From: Bombyx mori
Taxonomy: Eukaryota; Arthropoda; Insecta; Lepidoptera; Bombycidae
Direction of reading: 5' to 3'
Length of the DNA: 64,000 nucleotides
NCBI RefSeq assembly: GCF_030269925.1
Contig: NC_085121.1
Location: forward strand, 3,985,501 to 4,049,500
Shown here: positions 36,001 to 51,000 of the stretch, piece by piece
How positions within the stretch are numbered: the stretch's first letter is position 1
How the letters are laid out: every line of letters starts with the position of its first letter
Notes under the pieces: model-generated
The model's input: the letters and a program-made list of their open reading frames with translations, nothing else
Database searches by the model: none
What the model was told of the DNA's origin: nothing
Translations under genes and position numbers: made by a program

Positions 36001-39000
36001 ATTGTAATTATAACAGCTATAAACAGGCAAATAAGATAGATAAAGATAAAGAAAAATAAAAATAGATAAAGAATTTCTAGATTTATTAATGTTTGAAACG
36101 TAATTGAAATATTTAAATTACTAATATATTTTAAATTCAAAAAAACTTCCTGTTTATCTATTTAACATTACATTAAATTTTCTTTGTTTTAACTATACGA
36201 AAAGCATGTAAGGAAGTTTAATTCTCCATTGACCCAATCTAATAAACGTAATCAATGAAACTTACTTGAGTTGGTTCATGATCAGCAGCAAGTCCGGTGA
36301 GGAAGCGTAGTATATATTTGAGAGCGGGACGACTAATGAACTCTTTAAGATCGTCCGAATCAGAGCACACTAAGGTCGGCTTTACGCATGGAGCGTGTTT
36401 CTGGAAATGACAAATAATTACGTAATCTATATATATAAAAATGAATTGCTGTTCGTTAGTCTCGCTAAAACTCGAGAACGGCTAGACCGATTCGGCTAAT
36501 TTTGGTCTTGAATTATTTGTGGAAGTCCAGAGAATGTTTAAAAGGTAGATATGTAAATATGAAAATGCTCGGAATTAAATAAAAAGTAACAATCTTGTTT
36601 TTTCTTTGATGTGTCCCCGTCGGACGGATTCGTTTGTTTGTTGTAAGTTTATTTTATACAAAAATTTAGGTATTTTATATATCGATTGCGGCACTACGAA
36701 GTCTGCCGGGTGAGCTAGTAAACAATAATTATTAAGAGTTATTTAAGCTTCTTTTCAACAGCATACCATATCTGGCTACCAGAGACAACAGTAGTTAGCA
36801 GCTGAGTACAACGGTAACCATAGATGATGTTTTTAAAGTAACAAAAAAAACCTTACCACAATATACTCGAGTGCATCACGAACAACCCCAAGCGATATGA
36901 GGTAGTCCTTCAGGGTGCCTCCGATCGAGTTCCGCTCAATGTTCGCGCAGAGCACACAGAACAGCTCCATACGGAATTCCTCCTCTGTCCATTGTTCAGA
37001 ATCGAGTTTGTCGAAGTCCAGCACGGGTTTGAAGTGATCAACCAGCATAGCCATTTTGAGGTCATTGCCGTAGACGAGTGCGGCTAGGACACGAGTCAGA
37101 TGTCCGAGGGCTACTGAATTGTTGCGTATTCCTAGAAAAAAAATTTTTGCTTTGGTGTGTGGACGAGCTCACAGCCCACCTGGTGTTAAGTGGTTACTGG
37201 TGCCCATAGGTATCTACAACATAAATGCACCACCCACCTTGAGATATATGTTCTAAGGTCTTAGTATAGTTACAACGGCTGCCCCACATAGACATAAAAA
37301 TAGACAGGGTGGTGGTACCTACCCGTGCGAATTCACAAGAGGTCCTACCACCAGTAATTACGCAGTAATTTTTTGGGTTTCATTTTTATTACACGATGTT
37401 ATTCCATCACCGTGGAAGTCAATCGTGAGCATTTATTAAGTACGTATTTCATTAGAAAAATTGGTACCCGCCTGCGGGATTCGAACACCGTTGCATCGCT
37501 AGATACAAATTCACCGAACGTCTTATCCTTGAGGCCACGACGACTTCAAAATTCACGGGTTAATCATATTTTTTTAGGCTAGTTTTATTTAGTTACGAAT
37601 ATATATTTATTTACCAGGGCATTCGGTGCAGTTGAGCAGTGCTTGCACATATTCGGGTCCGCCGAACGTGAGTGAGAATTGCAAGAACGACTCCAGACTT
37701 TCACTCGCGGCGACGGTTAAAATACGTTCCATAATCTGTTAAACGACAACCATTTGGTTACAACTTTTTAGGGCAAGATGGTTTATTTATTTTAAGGAGA
37801 AAGAATTGTTGCAGAATTTATCGGAGTATTTCATTTTAGTTGGTGAAAAGCTTTTTTCACTAAGTAAGTACAGTTTATTTTTTATTAATTTGAAGATTAT
37901 AATTGATTCGATTGTAGATTTGAACAGAATTTGTGGTAGATGTTTGCTTTCAGTTTTGAATTCAATTGTTTTCGTATCCGATTTGGTAACATTAAATGTA
38001 TAAAGTTTAAATTGTATTATTTAACTTTATTTTAATTATACTGCTACATTTATTTTATTTTTGCATAAAAACACAGTGATGCAGATGACTGAATCTATTA
38101 TGAGCCTCTACAGATCAGTAGCAACGTTGTGAGTTTTGCTCTCTCGAAGAAATCACTTCTTTCAGTATGAATTAAAAAGATTATACTTTTAGGCTCCCCG
38201 CGCACTAGGCAGCCTGGCTGCGACCGAAATATTTGAGCAGCCAGTTATAGCAGCCAATCGACGCCAATTTATGATTTTTTCATTGAGCGATTTGGACTTT
38301 ATCTTGTAAAAAACGCAAAGCAAAGAAAATACACTAAATTATCCTTTTTTTCTAGAACGCCATTCAAAAGGCTTATTCTATAACTATTTTAAAGAAGTTT
38401 ATACATACCCAGACCGGGTTTTTTTTAAATACAAGAGATTGTACAAGCATGCTGTGTCATAACTAACATATGGCAAAACGAATATGCATTGGCGGGGACT
38501 GAAAGCAGCCACATACATTCGCCAACACTCGCTCTGGCTGCCGTGCAACAGGCGCGTTGTATTGGCTGCCGCAGCCAAGAGTTCCGGGCTGCTTATGTGC
38601 GCGGGGAGTCGTAATGTAATAATGAATATCGATAAAAATAACGATGGCATTTCATACACGAGCTCCAGCTATTGTTTTATCAGTAAAGAATCATTAGTAA
38701 AACTCTGATACCTCTAGCAGCTGATAAACGAGTGGCGCCCGCGGCAGATCCTTCTCGTCGATGGCGGCGAGGTGCAGCGCGTGCAGCAGGACGGGCAGCG
38801 CTCGCGTGTGCGCCCGCGTCAGCACCCGCACGCAGCGCCGCACGCGCGCGCACAGCGCCACCAGCCGCAGCAGCGTGCCGCACAGCCCGCGCGCCGCGCC
38901 CACGCGACTGATGGCCGACAGCCGCTCCAACATTACCTCGAGTCCGCCTGCGCATGACATCAGTCATAATAAATCCAAACAAAAAAACAATACAAGTGTA

Positions 39001-42000
39001 CAATTCACACGTGGTAGAAGTGAATCTTTCAAATTAAAATACAATTATCCTAAATGTCTAAGTATATTTAACATTTTGTCATTAGTAAATGGTAGTTTTC
39101 CAATTACAGCACAAGAGCGCATTATGCGGCATAATGCTCACCTAAGCTTCAGCATAATTCGGGATTGTGCGTCACTTCGTTCTATCTCATTCTCTCGCCG
39201 GCTGAATTCTATACATTTATGTGTTTGTGTCTCTATGGACTTATTTTTTCGTTTCATCGAGTTTAAGATCACAACGATTCTAAAGAAGTTTCACTTCAAC
39301 AACAAAAATCATTTGAATAATTACGTTACTTTGTATTTCTCGACATTTAAGGCCTTCAAATAAAATATATTAAAAAGTAATTCCGCAATTAATACATACC
39401 GCAATCCGCCAAGACGTTGGCCATGCGGTACAACTGTTCATCGTCGACTGCTTCCGCATTGGTTTGGCTAAGCGTCTCGACAAATTCTTCGGTAGCGTCA
39501 CCGAGCAAACCTCTCATTCGGTACACAACTCTCATCGCGTCCACACCTTCGCCAGAGGTGCACCATACCTATGAGTTTATTTATCACATTTACCAAAATC
39601 ATAGTAGATATTTGAATTTAAGCTTTACATGTTTACTATTTACCTTCTTGTAGACGTCCTTGACTGGTAGATCGAGGGACATGATCTTATTACAGACAAG
39701 CAATTCCATTCCGTTGTCGTCTTCCAGCAAAGCTACCAACTCACAGTCGGTGCAAATTTTGTTCTTTACATCACGCATCAATGGTCCCATGCCCGGTTCG
39801 AGAGAAGAATACGGATTTCCTAACATTCGACCCTGCAGACAGCAAACAAGCAATGTATAGTATACTGTAGAACGTTATATATCGTCTTTTCGCATTAAAA
39901 GTGTAAAATTTCCAGAAATATTCGAAATTAAGTTAATATGCGGTATCATTTGGTATCACCAGTATTTTTCTCATAAATACTGTCAAAAGAGCCTAGTTTA
40001 GTTTTTTTTTTTTTTTTTTTTTTTAGTTTCCCTATTCTAAGGAAAGAAGACCTAGGAAGTGGGCGTTTTTAATATTTTGAGTCGTGATTTCTAATTCTAT
40101 ATTTTTACTACTATTAACAAAATTAATACATAATTTTATCTTACTTTAAAAGACAAATAATGTAACTGGTAAAAAATAAAAAATAAATGTTGCAAAGATG
40201 ATTAATATTAAATATATCACATGTTAAGCCTTTAAAACAATCTCCTGTAAAATTAGTAAGATTTGAGATTATACATTTTTAATGCGAGAAGACGACATAG
40301 GATATAATAATGGGCAAAGTATTGATAGATTAAGTGTATTCATTCACCTGCAAAAAGTCCTCTTGTTGTGGATCTTTCTCAAGTGTGAGGAAGAACTCTC
40401 CGATCTCGTTCTCTTCCGGGTAGATGATGGAGCAGAGACGTTCGAAAATAAAGACAGGGGTGCGGTAATCGTGCAACGGATACTTCTTTACTGTTTCTAT
40501 ACAGACGGCCATAAACTCTGCTGTTTCTGCTTCAGTTCCTGTTTAAAAATATTTAATATACTATTACCGAGTCCAGGCAACACCCGACCGGGAACCAGCG
40601 CTACGCTATAAAAACGAGCCCTCGCTACGCCTTCATCAAATTTCGTTTTACTGGTGGTAGGACCTCTTGTGAGTCCGCGCGGGTGGGTACCACCACCTTG
40701 CCTATTTCTGCCGTGAAGCAGTAATGCGCTTCGGTTTCAAGGATGGGGCAGTCGTTGTAACTATACTTGATACCTTAGAACTCATATCTCAAGGTGGATG
40801 GCGCATTTACTTTGTAGATGTCTATGGGCTCCAGTAACCACTTAACAACACCAGGTGAGTTGTGAGCTCGGCCACCCATCTAAGCAATAAAAAAAAACTT
40901 TGACAGGTGGAGGGGGAGGAGACGGGCCAACTCACCCGTAGTCATCTCCTCGAGCAGTTCGAGTAGTTTTTCTTGCGTGTCGTCGGTGAGGCGCGTGCGC
41001 TGCACGACCAGGCGCCGCAGCGACAGGTAGCCGCCCAGCACGGCGCCCACCAGTCTGCCCTTGTACGTGCGTCGGGCGCCGCCGTCCTCGAGGAACATCG
41101 CCAATAGCTCCGTCAGACGCTTCAAGGCGTAACCTGCACAAAACAAATGCGTGAATCTCAACATCATAAATCCCTTTTTCATTCAAATTCGGTCCTTTTT
41201 ATTCCTTTTTCTTCTACACTACAATTTTTACATAAGTTATTTGAATAAATATTATCCTTTAGTACATTTTTAGCTCAATTGAATTTGGACAAAATATTTT
41301 AATAATTTAAATGCCGAGTCTGGGTCTCACTCATATCACTACGTAAACTATGAGATATTCTTCGCGTCAGACAATATACTAACTATAACGGTACCTTGAG
41401 CCAGATCAGAAGTTAATGTTGTCTCTTCAAGACGATGCAACTGTTCAATCTCCTTGGTCATTAGATCAGCTATTTGTTGCAGCACACCACGCAACGCGAG
41501 GAACTGCTTCCACGGCGCTTCAGAAGCTAAAGCTGAATGAACAATTGAGTTTTAGTTGTTATATTATTTTACTAAAAAATCACGGATTCAAAAGAAATAA
41601 AACTTACTTTGATATAGTTGTAAAAACTGTTCACTGGCTTCTCCGGCGTCACCGACTTGAGGTAGAAAACTGGTCAGAAGTATCAGTACCTAGGATGTTT
41701 TGTTGCTTGTTTTAATAAAATTTAACTCTTCTAAAATATCCACGATATTATTTATTCACCCTTTGAGCGCGAACCATCGACAGATCGATTTTCTATTAAA
41801 GCGTATAATGTGCGGGGCGTCGGAATATCGATTATTGTGCAGTTTGATTTTAGGTATTAGATATCGACCTGTACGGACGTGTCTTAGCACCCGCATTTAT
41901 AACGTTATTAAATATTTATAAATAACCATTTAAAATTATTTTGCTGTGAATTTAGCATTAATTTTTGTACTTTCTTAATGTTAGTTTTTTATCAGATCTT

Positions 42001-45000
42001 TTTTTCAAAAATACTTTAGCAATTTTTGCATTTTAAATAAAAATAAGCACAGAACTAAAAGGATTAATATAATCGAACAAAATCAACACAAACATGGACA
42101 TTGTATGACAAATATATTTAATGTTAACTTTTACTTCTGTCTCCCGATGTAAAATATCAACTTACTGCCTTAGTTCTGTCGTAAGAGTCACACAGCGACT
42201 TGACCATCTGACACGCCGTGTCTCGGGCGATACGGGAGCTGGGATCGAACATCACCGGACGAAGCCAGCCGCCGTCGTCCAGCGAGAGCGGACGCATGCC
42301 GTGAGATAACAGCATCTGTGACAATCATATTAATGAAATTAATACTGAGGCTGTGTTTCATTTGTTTGTTATACCATGATGATATTATTTTGTCATTTGA
42401 CAATTTGTAGGTTATTTGTTATTTTGCATAAATTTTAGATACGACATACACATTTTTATTATCATATAGAATAATATAGGTTGTTTCCACGCATTCCTTT
42501 ATCAGTATTAGCGGAAGAAGTGAAAGCTCATAATGGCTTACTTTTGAGATATTGAATCTATTATACAATTCCTGAAAATGTTTTTCTTATAATGTAAACT
42601 ATGTGACAGATAAAACACCCACATTTTTTGAGTCTATTGTGTTAGACATCTCATATCTATATCATATATAATTATATCTCAAAAGTTGCATTTGTAAATT
42701 TCTATATATATACTACATGATAATATCGCTTTGTTTTTACAATGCGATACGACTTTACATTTAATTTAAATAGATATTGATAGTCATTAAACTATTGGAA
42801 GCATAATTGGTTCTCCATATAGAACTAAATCTTAAATTAGTTCGATATTTAACTTAAAGAGTAAATTCGAGTACACGATTGTTGTTGTTTACCTTCTCCC
42901 TCCACTTGCCGACGTATTTGTGCGCGAGATGCAGGTCCCGCGGCGGGAGGGGCGGCGCGGCGGGGGCGGCGGGCGCGGCGCGGCACGACACCAGGCGGCG
43001 CCACTCGGCGTGCGGCACGTCGCCCGCCAGCCACGCCGCCAGGTCCACCACCACGTTGCCCACGGACGTGGAGAACGCCGTCGCAGACATGTTGTTCGGG
43101 GCCGGACTCTGTTCCTTTAAAAGTAATTACGTTATAGAGCGGTGAAAATATTTTTGTATTATTAAAAAAACATGTCAATAGAAGACCCAGTTCTCTATAT
43201 TCCAAAATATTACAATAATAAATATTATCAAAAACTTATACTCGACAAGCCGAGAAATAGGCTGCCTCAATATTGATTTAATGTAGAAATATAGATATTT
43301 AATGTAAATTAAGTGCGTTTTAGTTATACACCTTGGCATTCCCGTCCTTGGGTTGTTCTCCCTCGACGGGTGTAGCGGACGCGGCCGGCGCGATCGGCGC
43401 CATGAGCTCCTGCATGTAGCGGAGACAGGGCAACGCCACTTGTTGCAATGCGTATTGATGAGCTGTTAATCAAATACATTTTTGTATCAAATCCTTCGTA
43501 AGTCAAAATAGTTTTTATGTAAAATAATTTATAATAATGTTTTGCGTGCAATAACTTACAGTTAGGGGACGATGTATTAATTCCTGGGATATCAGCTAAG
43601 GCTTCAGGTTTTAGCAAAGAGCTCGCTGCGGGTGGTATCCCAGTTACTTCAGTGAGATGGGGGCAGCACCTGTAAAATTTACAACATGAACAAAATTTCA
43701 TTACGAAACTTTGTAAATGACATTTTTCAATGTCAGAACACTACTGTGTACTTACCACACCCAAAGTTTGACTGTGCAGCGAAGTCTAACTTCCCAGCAC
43801 TCGACAGAATCGTGAACTTTGACAAGCGAGCCCAGAAGGACGACCAAGGGACGTACCTATAAATAAGCAATTAATTTAATAGTAAAATGATGTTTACATA
43901 CTGTAATTTACATTCTGCGCGCTGTGTTGTTATCTCACCGAATTGTTGTGATCCTGAGAGGCGGCGTGTCCCATGAGCGACAAAGTGATTCTCTGAGTCA
44001 GCAGATTACATAGTTGTTCGGTTGCAGGCAAGTTATCGCGCGTAACTAGGCATATCAACGCACGGACTTCTTCTTGACACTACAAACAGGAAATATTAAT
44101 CTATACTAATATTATAGAGAGGAAAGATGTTTGTTTTTTTGTTTGTATTGAATAGGCTCCGAAACTACTGAACTGATTTGAAAAATTATTTCACTGTTGG
44201 AAGCTACACTATTCCCGAGTGACATAGGCTATAATCTTTTTTGAAAAAATTAGTAATCCTTACTAAAACTCCAATAATGTAACCCAAGATGTAAAAAAAT
44301 TATCTAAAATATATCGCGTGCCCTGCGAAAACTATTGATAATAGAATAAAATAATGTACTACGACTTTGTAGAACACATTATTATTTACAAAAAGTGTCG
44401 CGACAGCATATTTCTAAATATTATAGTCATGCCGCAATAAGTGTTCTTTTATTTAAAAAAAATAAAACAACATCAAATATCGTTGAAATTTTTGTTAAAG
44501 AGCCGGAGCGTGCCGCTTGTTTTCAATACAAATAGCAAATAATATGGCGGTGTTGGTTCCGGTGCACGTATGTACCTGCGGGGTCCCTCGGTGCAGGTTG
44601 TGCTGTACGAGTTCCTGCACTAGGCCGAAGCGACACAAGCGGTCCCGGTGCTCGGCTTGCGAGGCGAGCGCGCGCAGCAATGTAAGGCAATGTTCCGCCG
44701 AGGCCAGGGAGCAACCGTAACATCCGCCACCAGATTCTGTAAGCAACATCATAATACATAAGTTTATCTGGAAGATGAATATCGTATAGAATTTTTTTTT
44801 TACTTGGATGGTAGGACGACCTCAAGGCCCACGTGGTGTGAAGTGGTTGGTTACCCACAGACATCTACAACGTAACCATCCACCTGGAAATATGAGTTCT
44901 AAGGTCTCAGTATAGTTACAACGACTGCCCCACCATTCAAACCGAAACGCATTACTGCTTCACGGCAGAAATAGGCAGGGTGGTGGTACCTACCCGCGCG

Positions 45001-48000
45001 GACTCGCAAGAGGTCCTACCACCAGTAAAAAGACGTTTATTTAAAAAAAATTTGATAAACTTTTGAAATTACCTTTAGTGAAGTCGCCGTCATAGTTCTG
45101 CACAAGACCGGCGTACACGGGCAAGGTTTCTCCGTTCATTTGTTCACTCTGAGATCGGTCATAAGTCACTAACTCTTTCCTGTAGCAAGATAGTCATTAG
45201 AAGTCACAATTGCATTATCAACAAAAAATATTATAATACCAAAATTTAAGGCTTCGTCAAACAGAACGCGTCAGAGCGCTAAACTGACGCCGCGCTATGA
45301 CGTCGAGATGTGTTGTATTACTATGGTAACATACCGTCAAACAGAGCCCCAGCGCTATAAGTACGCAGCGCTCTGTCGCGGCGTTAGGACGCTTTGACGT
45401 CAGGCGTCGTAATTTTGTACAAATTTTATTTTAGCGTCCGAGTGAATGTGTATTAAAATACTAGATAATGCCCGAAAAAATGATATAAATTGTTAGAAAA
45501 TACCCATGCTTATACAATGCCACATCTGAATCACTCGATTTCTTAATACTTTTAAATTTTCACACTGCTATCGAAAGGCACTATGTTTTGGCGAATGCGT
45601 TGCGTCAAGGAGCGTTGGACTCATCTAGTCGATTTGTGTGACATGAAAAGAGCGCGACGTTAAGTGCGCGGCGCTAAGTATGCGTTCTGTTTGACGAAGG
45701 CTTTACGTCAACTCATATACCTGCAAGCTAGCACCTTCTGGATGATCTTGGACAAATCCTCGAAATGTCCCTTGCTATCCACACAATACTTATGCGCGAG
45801 GGTCTGTATGACGCGATTGATTTGAGCCCCACTGAATGCTGTAGTACTTGAATTGCTGTTCTCGTCGCCTGTGCGACTCTCCAGGCGATGTTCGGTTATC
45901 TTGTGTAAAAGAGACTGAAAACAAAACATTATTAGAAATCTTAATAACGCCGTATGTATTGTTCTATCAAAACAATAATACCAATCGTTAAATATGTTGT
46001 AGGTCGGCCTTGCCAGAATATACCATAATGCTGTCGTTTTCTACCGCTGAGAAACTCTGTATTTGTACCAATGTAATTGAGACTTTAATCTGATGTCTTA
46101 TGGTGGGCAAGAGCATTCACGCTGTGTATTTATGGGATCTAATCACTGCCGAAAATTGAATACTCCACTTCACTCCAATTATATTATTAGTAAAATATAT
46201 TTAAACTAGTTTTTGCCCGCGACTCCGTCCGCGTGGAATAGTTACTTTGGAATAACGCTAAATTTTACCCCCACTTCATTTACGTAGAAAGTGAAAATAT
46301 TTTTGAATTATAGAATGTTAAGGAGCTATTTAAGCCCCTATTTTGAAACATTCTTTATTGGTGCTCCTCTTGCGTTGGCCTTAGCACGTCTCGACTCGAA
46401 TAATTTAGGGCAGGGAGCATATAACATTAATTTTTTACTTATTTAAGAATATAAAGTAGCTCAAACAGATTCTTACTTCAAGTACGGGCTTATTAGAGAC
46501 GAGTTGTCGATACACCCTATCGGCTTTATCGAGCAGAGCGCCGATGGTCTGCACCATCTTCTTGCGCTCCTCGTCGTTCTCGATGGTGTCGACGGCGCAG
46601 CACGGTCGCGCCGTCAGCGTGTAGTCGAACTTCGCGTACTTGCAGAACCCGCACGCGTGACACAGGAACGGATCTTTTTCGTCGTAGTTTATAGCTCTGA
46701 ACGTAAAGGTACTTGTTAAAAAAAATTGTAAATAAAATCATCGTCGTCGAGATTCGTCGTGGCCTAAGAGATAAGACGTTCAGTGCGTTCGTGTTGAGCG
46801 ACGCACCGGTGTTCGAATCCCAGAGGGGTACCAATTTTTCTAATGAAATACGTACTCCACAAATGTTCACTATTGACTTCCACAATGAAGAAATAACATC
46901 GTGTAATAAAAATCAAACTCGCAAAATTATAATTTGTGTAATTACTGGCGGTAGGACCTCTTATGAGACCGCGCGGGTAGGTACCACCACCCTGCCTATT
47001 TCTGCCGTGAAGCAGTAATGCGTTTCGGTTTGAAGGATGGGACAGCCGTTGTAACTATACTTTAGACCTTAGAACTCATATCTCAAGGTGGGTGCCGAAT
47101 TTACGCTTCACCACTTAACACCAGGTGAGCTCGTCCACCAATCTAAGCAATAAAAATAAAATAAAAAAAATAACATATAAATTTGTACACGCACCGACAC
47201 TTGTGGCATTGGAAGACATTTTCACCGCAGTTACCACATACGCCAGGGTTTGCAGGCACAGATTGGGAACAACGTGGGCACTGTAGTGATTCTCCTAAAA
47301 CAATTTCATAAGATTTAATGAAACAAAAACAAAAGTTTTTAAGCAATTCAATCCAAATAACAAAAATTTCGTAACAAAATTAATTTAAAAAACTACCGGT
47401 AGCCTGTTGGTTCTCATAGAAATCGGCATACTCCATCATTAGGTTACATGCCACTATTGGCAAAGGGAAATCGACACGAACTTCCGTCTGGCCGGACTGT
47501 AGTTGAACGCGTTTAGCTTTATGCCACATTCCTGAAAAATAAAAATGTCAAGTTGATAAACTGAACATGGGTTTATGAATTAACAAAAATATTAAAAAAA
47601 TTATGATTCTTTTACGTTATTTCACTCAATATGTTGATTTTTACTCACCGGGTCTATTTTTAAGTTCCTGCACAGCCTGAACGGTGCGGTTATTGTAGTA
47701 GAAATTAATCGTTCGGACCATCTTGCTGCGTTTGATATCGCCGATGCGAAGACTGATACGACTGATCATGTGACTGTTCACCAACTTCACGATTTGTGTC
47801 GTAGTTGTGAACTTTGAATCAATCTGTTGACATTTTTTTATTAGATATTTTGACATAACATATTTGATGAACACATCTTTAGGATTACATACTTAGGAAT
47901 TTTAGAGAATACTCACTTTTATAGTCGGAAGTTTGATGGTAGTCATAGGAACTTCAGGGTTGTTGCATACAAGACACGGCTCAGACTCCAAGTAGTACCC

Positions 48001-51000
48001 ATCAAGCTCTACATAGGAGCTTAATGCCGCATACAGCGCTGCATTGCCGTGAGAAGATAGTAGCTGGTTCTGTTTCCTGAGGAGTTCCACTGCACTAGCT
48101 ACGAAGCTCTGCAATTCGAAGTTTGAAATAATTAAAAAATTCAATTAAACTCATTTGTTTGTGTTTTTTGTTATTGAAGTAAGATTAATCACCTCTGTCT
48201 CAATGTTTGGTGTCTTCAGAGTGAAATATCCGAGTAGGTCAACAAACTGAGCTGCTTTCCGGCCGTACTGCGGCAGGGTCGGCCAGAGACCCCACATCAT
48301 CGACACAAGCGAGGCTTGTTCGGACTGTGAAGAGTTGCTGAAACATACCAAAGTCATTAAATTATCCTGACAATAATAATTGTTACCAAAAAAATTATTA
48401 CAAAACTACACTTACTTGTATATGGCAAGGAGCAACCCGTGTGCTTGCCAACGCACAGACGTCGAATTAGTCTCCAGAAGGAATGCTTTCACAAACATTT
48501 TGAGTTCGTCTTGGTTGACTTGTTTCAATATTTGTTGGACGAGCGGCCCAACTTTCTGCTCTTGGAACTTGGAACCGTCGGAAGTGTAACTATCGTTTTC
48601 GGCACTGCGTTCACGCTCGGGCCAATCAGTTCCAGCTTGCTGTAATTTGTTTTACACGAGGAATATACTACATTGCAAAGATTTTACTATCATTATTCAA
48701 CTTAGTAAATTGACGAGCTCAAGGGATTCAGCACGACGGAGTTACGCAGTTTTTAGCGGATTTACCATGATATCACTACAGACATTATACACTAAATAAA
48801 AATGTAACACGTATGTCACTGTTCCAATTCCAATGGATAGACCTTTCCATAAACCGAAACCATAATACTAGATTTTTTTCCTACCTGAGCTGATAGTCTT
48901 CAGAGGCTATTTCAGCGTAACCTTAACTAGTAGGTGAGCTCACGGGGCTCAAACCGGAGTGATGCTAACATTGACCCTAGCAAGAGCAGTGCTTCGCAGA
49001 ATCTACCACCGGATCGGAAACGCGACCCACTGAGAAGATCCAGCGAGAAACTATGTGTGTCTATGGGTTAATTCGCGCGTCGAGCCCTTCATCGCAGGCG
49101 ACGGGTTCGACGAGAACGTTGACCGGTGTGTCCCCCGTCGGACGGATTCCTTTTGTTTGTTTTAAGTTTATTTTATACAAAAGTTTAGGTATTTAATTTA
49201 TCGACTGAGGCACTACGAAGTCTGCCGGGTCGGCTAGTATGTAGATAAATGGGGTGACGTGTACCTTGTTGTCCTGCTTGGGCGTGGCGGAGGCGGGCGC
49301 GCAGAGTGCGGCCTGCAGCAGCTGCAGCACGGTGGGCGCCACGTGCGGGTGCAGGCGCCGCGCCACCGCCACCAGCCAGCCCAGCGCCTCCGGCCGCTCC
49401 GACAGGCACGTGTGCTGCCAGTTGCCAGTGCGCACGCTCACTATCTCCGCACACGCCTAAACATTTACGCAATACAATTATTCCATCGATCATGATTTGT
49501 ATAAAACAGCATACCAATTAGAACGCAGACAGGTGCGCCAAGTGATGAATTAGCAGATTTTTTTATGTATAACGACTAATGGTTGATTATCCACTCGCCA
49601 TTATTACACATACAATATTTGATAAAGATTAAAAGACCCACCGGCCGGCCACCAAACCGTTGGTCAGATCAGATAACTGCGCTCACTGGACTCTCTGTTG
49701 TGACCACTCTGAGAGAAGCCGAAAACCGAACGAAATGGTACAAATGATACAAAGAGCCACGAAGGGCTTTCAGGGACACGACCTTCAGCAATGAAGTATG
49801 CGACTAAGAAGAAGATGCATTCTTATCAAGCTTGCACATTGTAAGAATTGTACTCGTGTATAATGAGCGGTTTGATTTATGACGTGTAAAATGATTTTAC
49901 ACGTAATTCATTTCCCGTTCTCACTCATCAATACTTCAATTTATTTATGAGAGGACAAGCTCACAGCTCACCTGTTGTTGAATGGTTGCTAGAGCCCTTA
50001 GACATCACAACCTAAAACCGTCCGTCCACTCACCTTGCGTTTAAGGGTCGTTCAACGCTTCAAACTAGGATGCATGTTTCATGGCAGACATGGGCTAGAT
50101 AGTGGTATTTATTCGTGCGGACTCACAGTATGCCCTAACACCAGCTTGTAATGTTATTGATATATCTAGTCAGATTTCCAGGTTACGTATAGCGGCTCAC
50201 ACCTTCAGATGGTCCATGAGCTGCACGAGCTTGTCGTAGGCGGTGTCGGTGGCGAGCAGCGCGCGCGCGGCGCTGAGGTGCGCGTCCAGTGCGTGCACGT
50301 CGCGCAGCTGCCGGTACCGCTCGCGGGTGCCGCACAGTAGCAGCAGTAGTTTGCGAACTTGCTTCCTATATTGGACATATCAAAATCTATGGCTCAGCCA
50401 GGAGGGGTGGAATTCGCTAACAGCTGCTTGAGCGCCTCCAAAGGAGACCTAACAGCTTAAAAACAATCACACGTGCAAAATAATACGATTAATACACGTA
50501 AATAATACGATGATTAATGTGCTTACTGGCACTCGGGGAACTAGAATGATCGGAGTTTTAATTTTATTAATGTCTGTGCAACTTTTCGTCAAAATGCTTT
50601 TCCCAACTATTCGCTGGTAGCCTAAGGGCTTATTTCTGCTACGCTATGGCTGGTAGGTAAGCCCACGAGGCCGAACCTGAGGGGTTTCATCTATCATAGC
50701 ACTGGTAAAAATATATATATATATATATAAACGAATTGCTGTTCGTTAGCCTCGCTAAAACTCGAGAACGGCTGGACCGATTTGGCTAATTTTGGTCTTG
50801 AATTATTTGTGAAGTCCAGAGAAGGTTTAAAAGGTAGATAAATATGAAAATGCTCGGGTTTCAATAAAAATAACAATTTTGTTTTCACTTTGATGCGTCC
50901 CCCGTCGGACGTATTCCTTTTGTTTGTTTTAAGTTTATTTTATACAAAAATGTAGGTCTTTTATTTATCGATTAAGGCACTACGAAGTCTGTCGGGTCAG

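Noticed and set aside
38761..39363. 200-residue plus-strand open frame
   Set aside because: Its first third is the antisense of GC-rich UBR4 exon e36 and the rest is AT-rich repeat DNA; composition and lack of any motif point to a chance frame.
42879..43145. Plus-strand open frames rich in Arg/Gly
   Set aside because: Antisense of UBR4 exon e28; such frames arise because GC-rich codons avoid stops on both strands.
46752..46830. Apparent tRNA gene (box A and box B present)
   Set aside because: It is the tRNA-derived head of a full-length SINE, followed directly by the SINE linker and body; the same head occurs at 37470-37547, 54800-54887 and 59990-60089.
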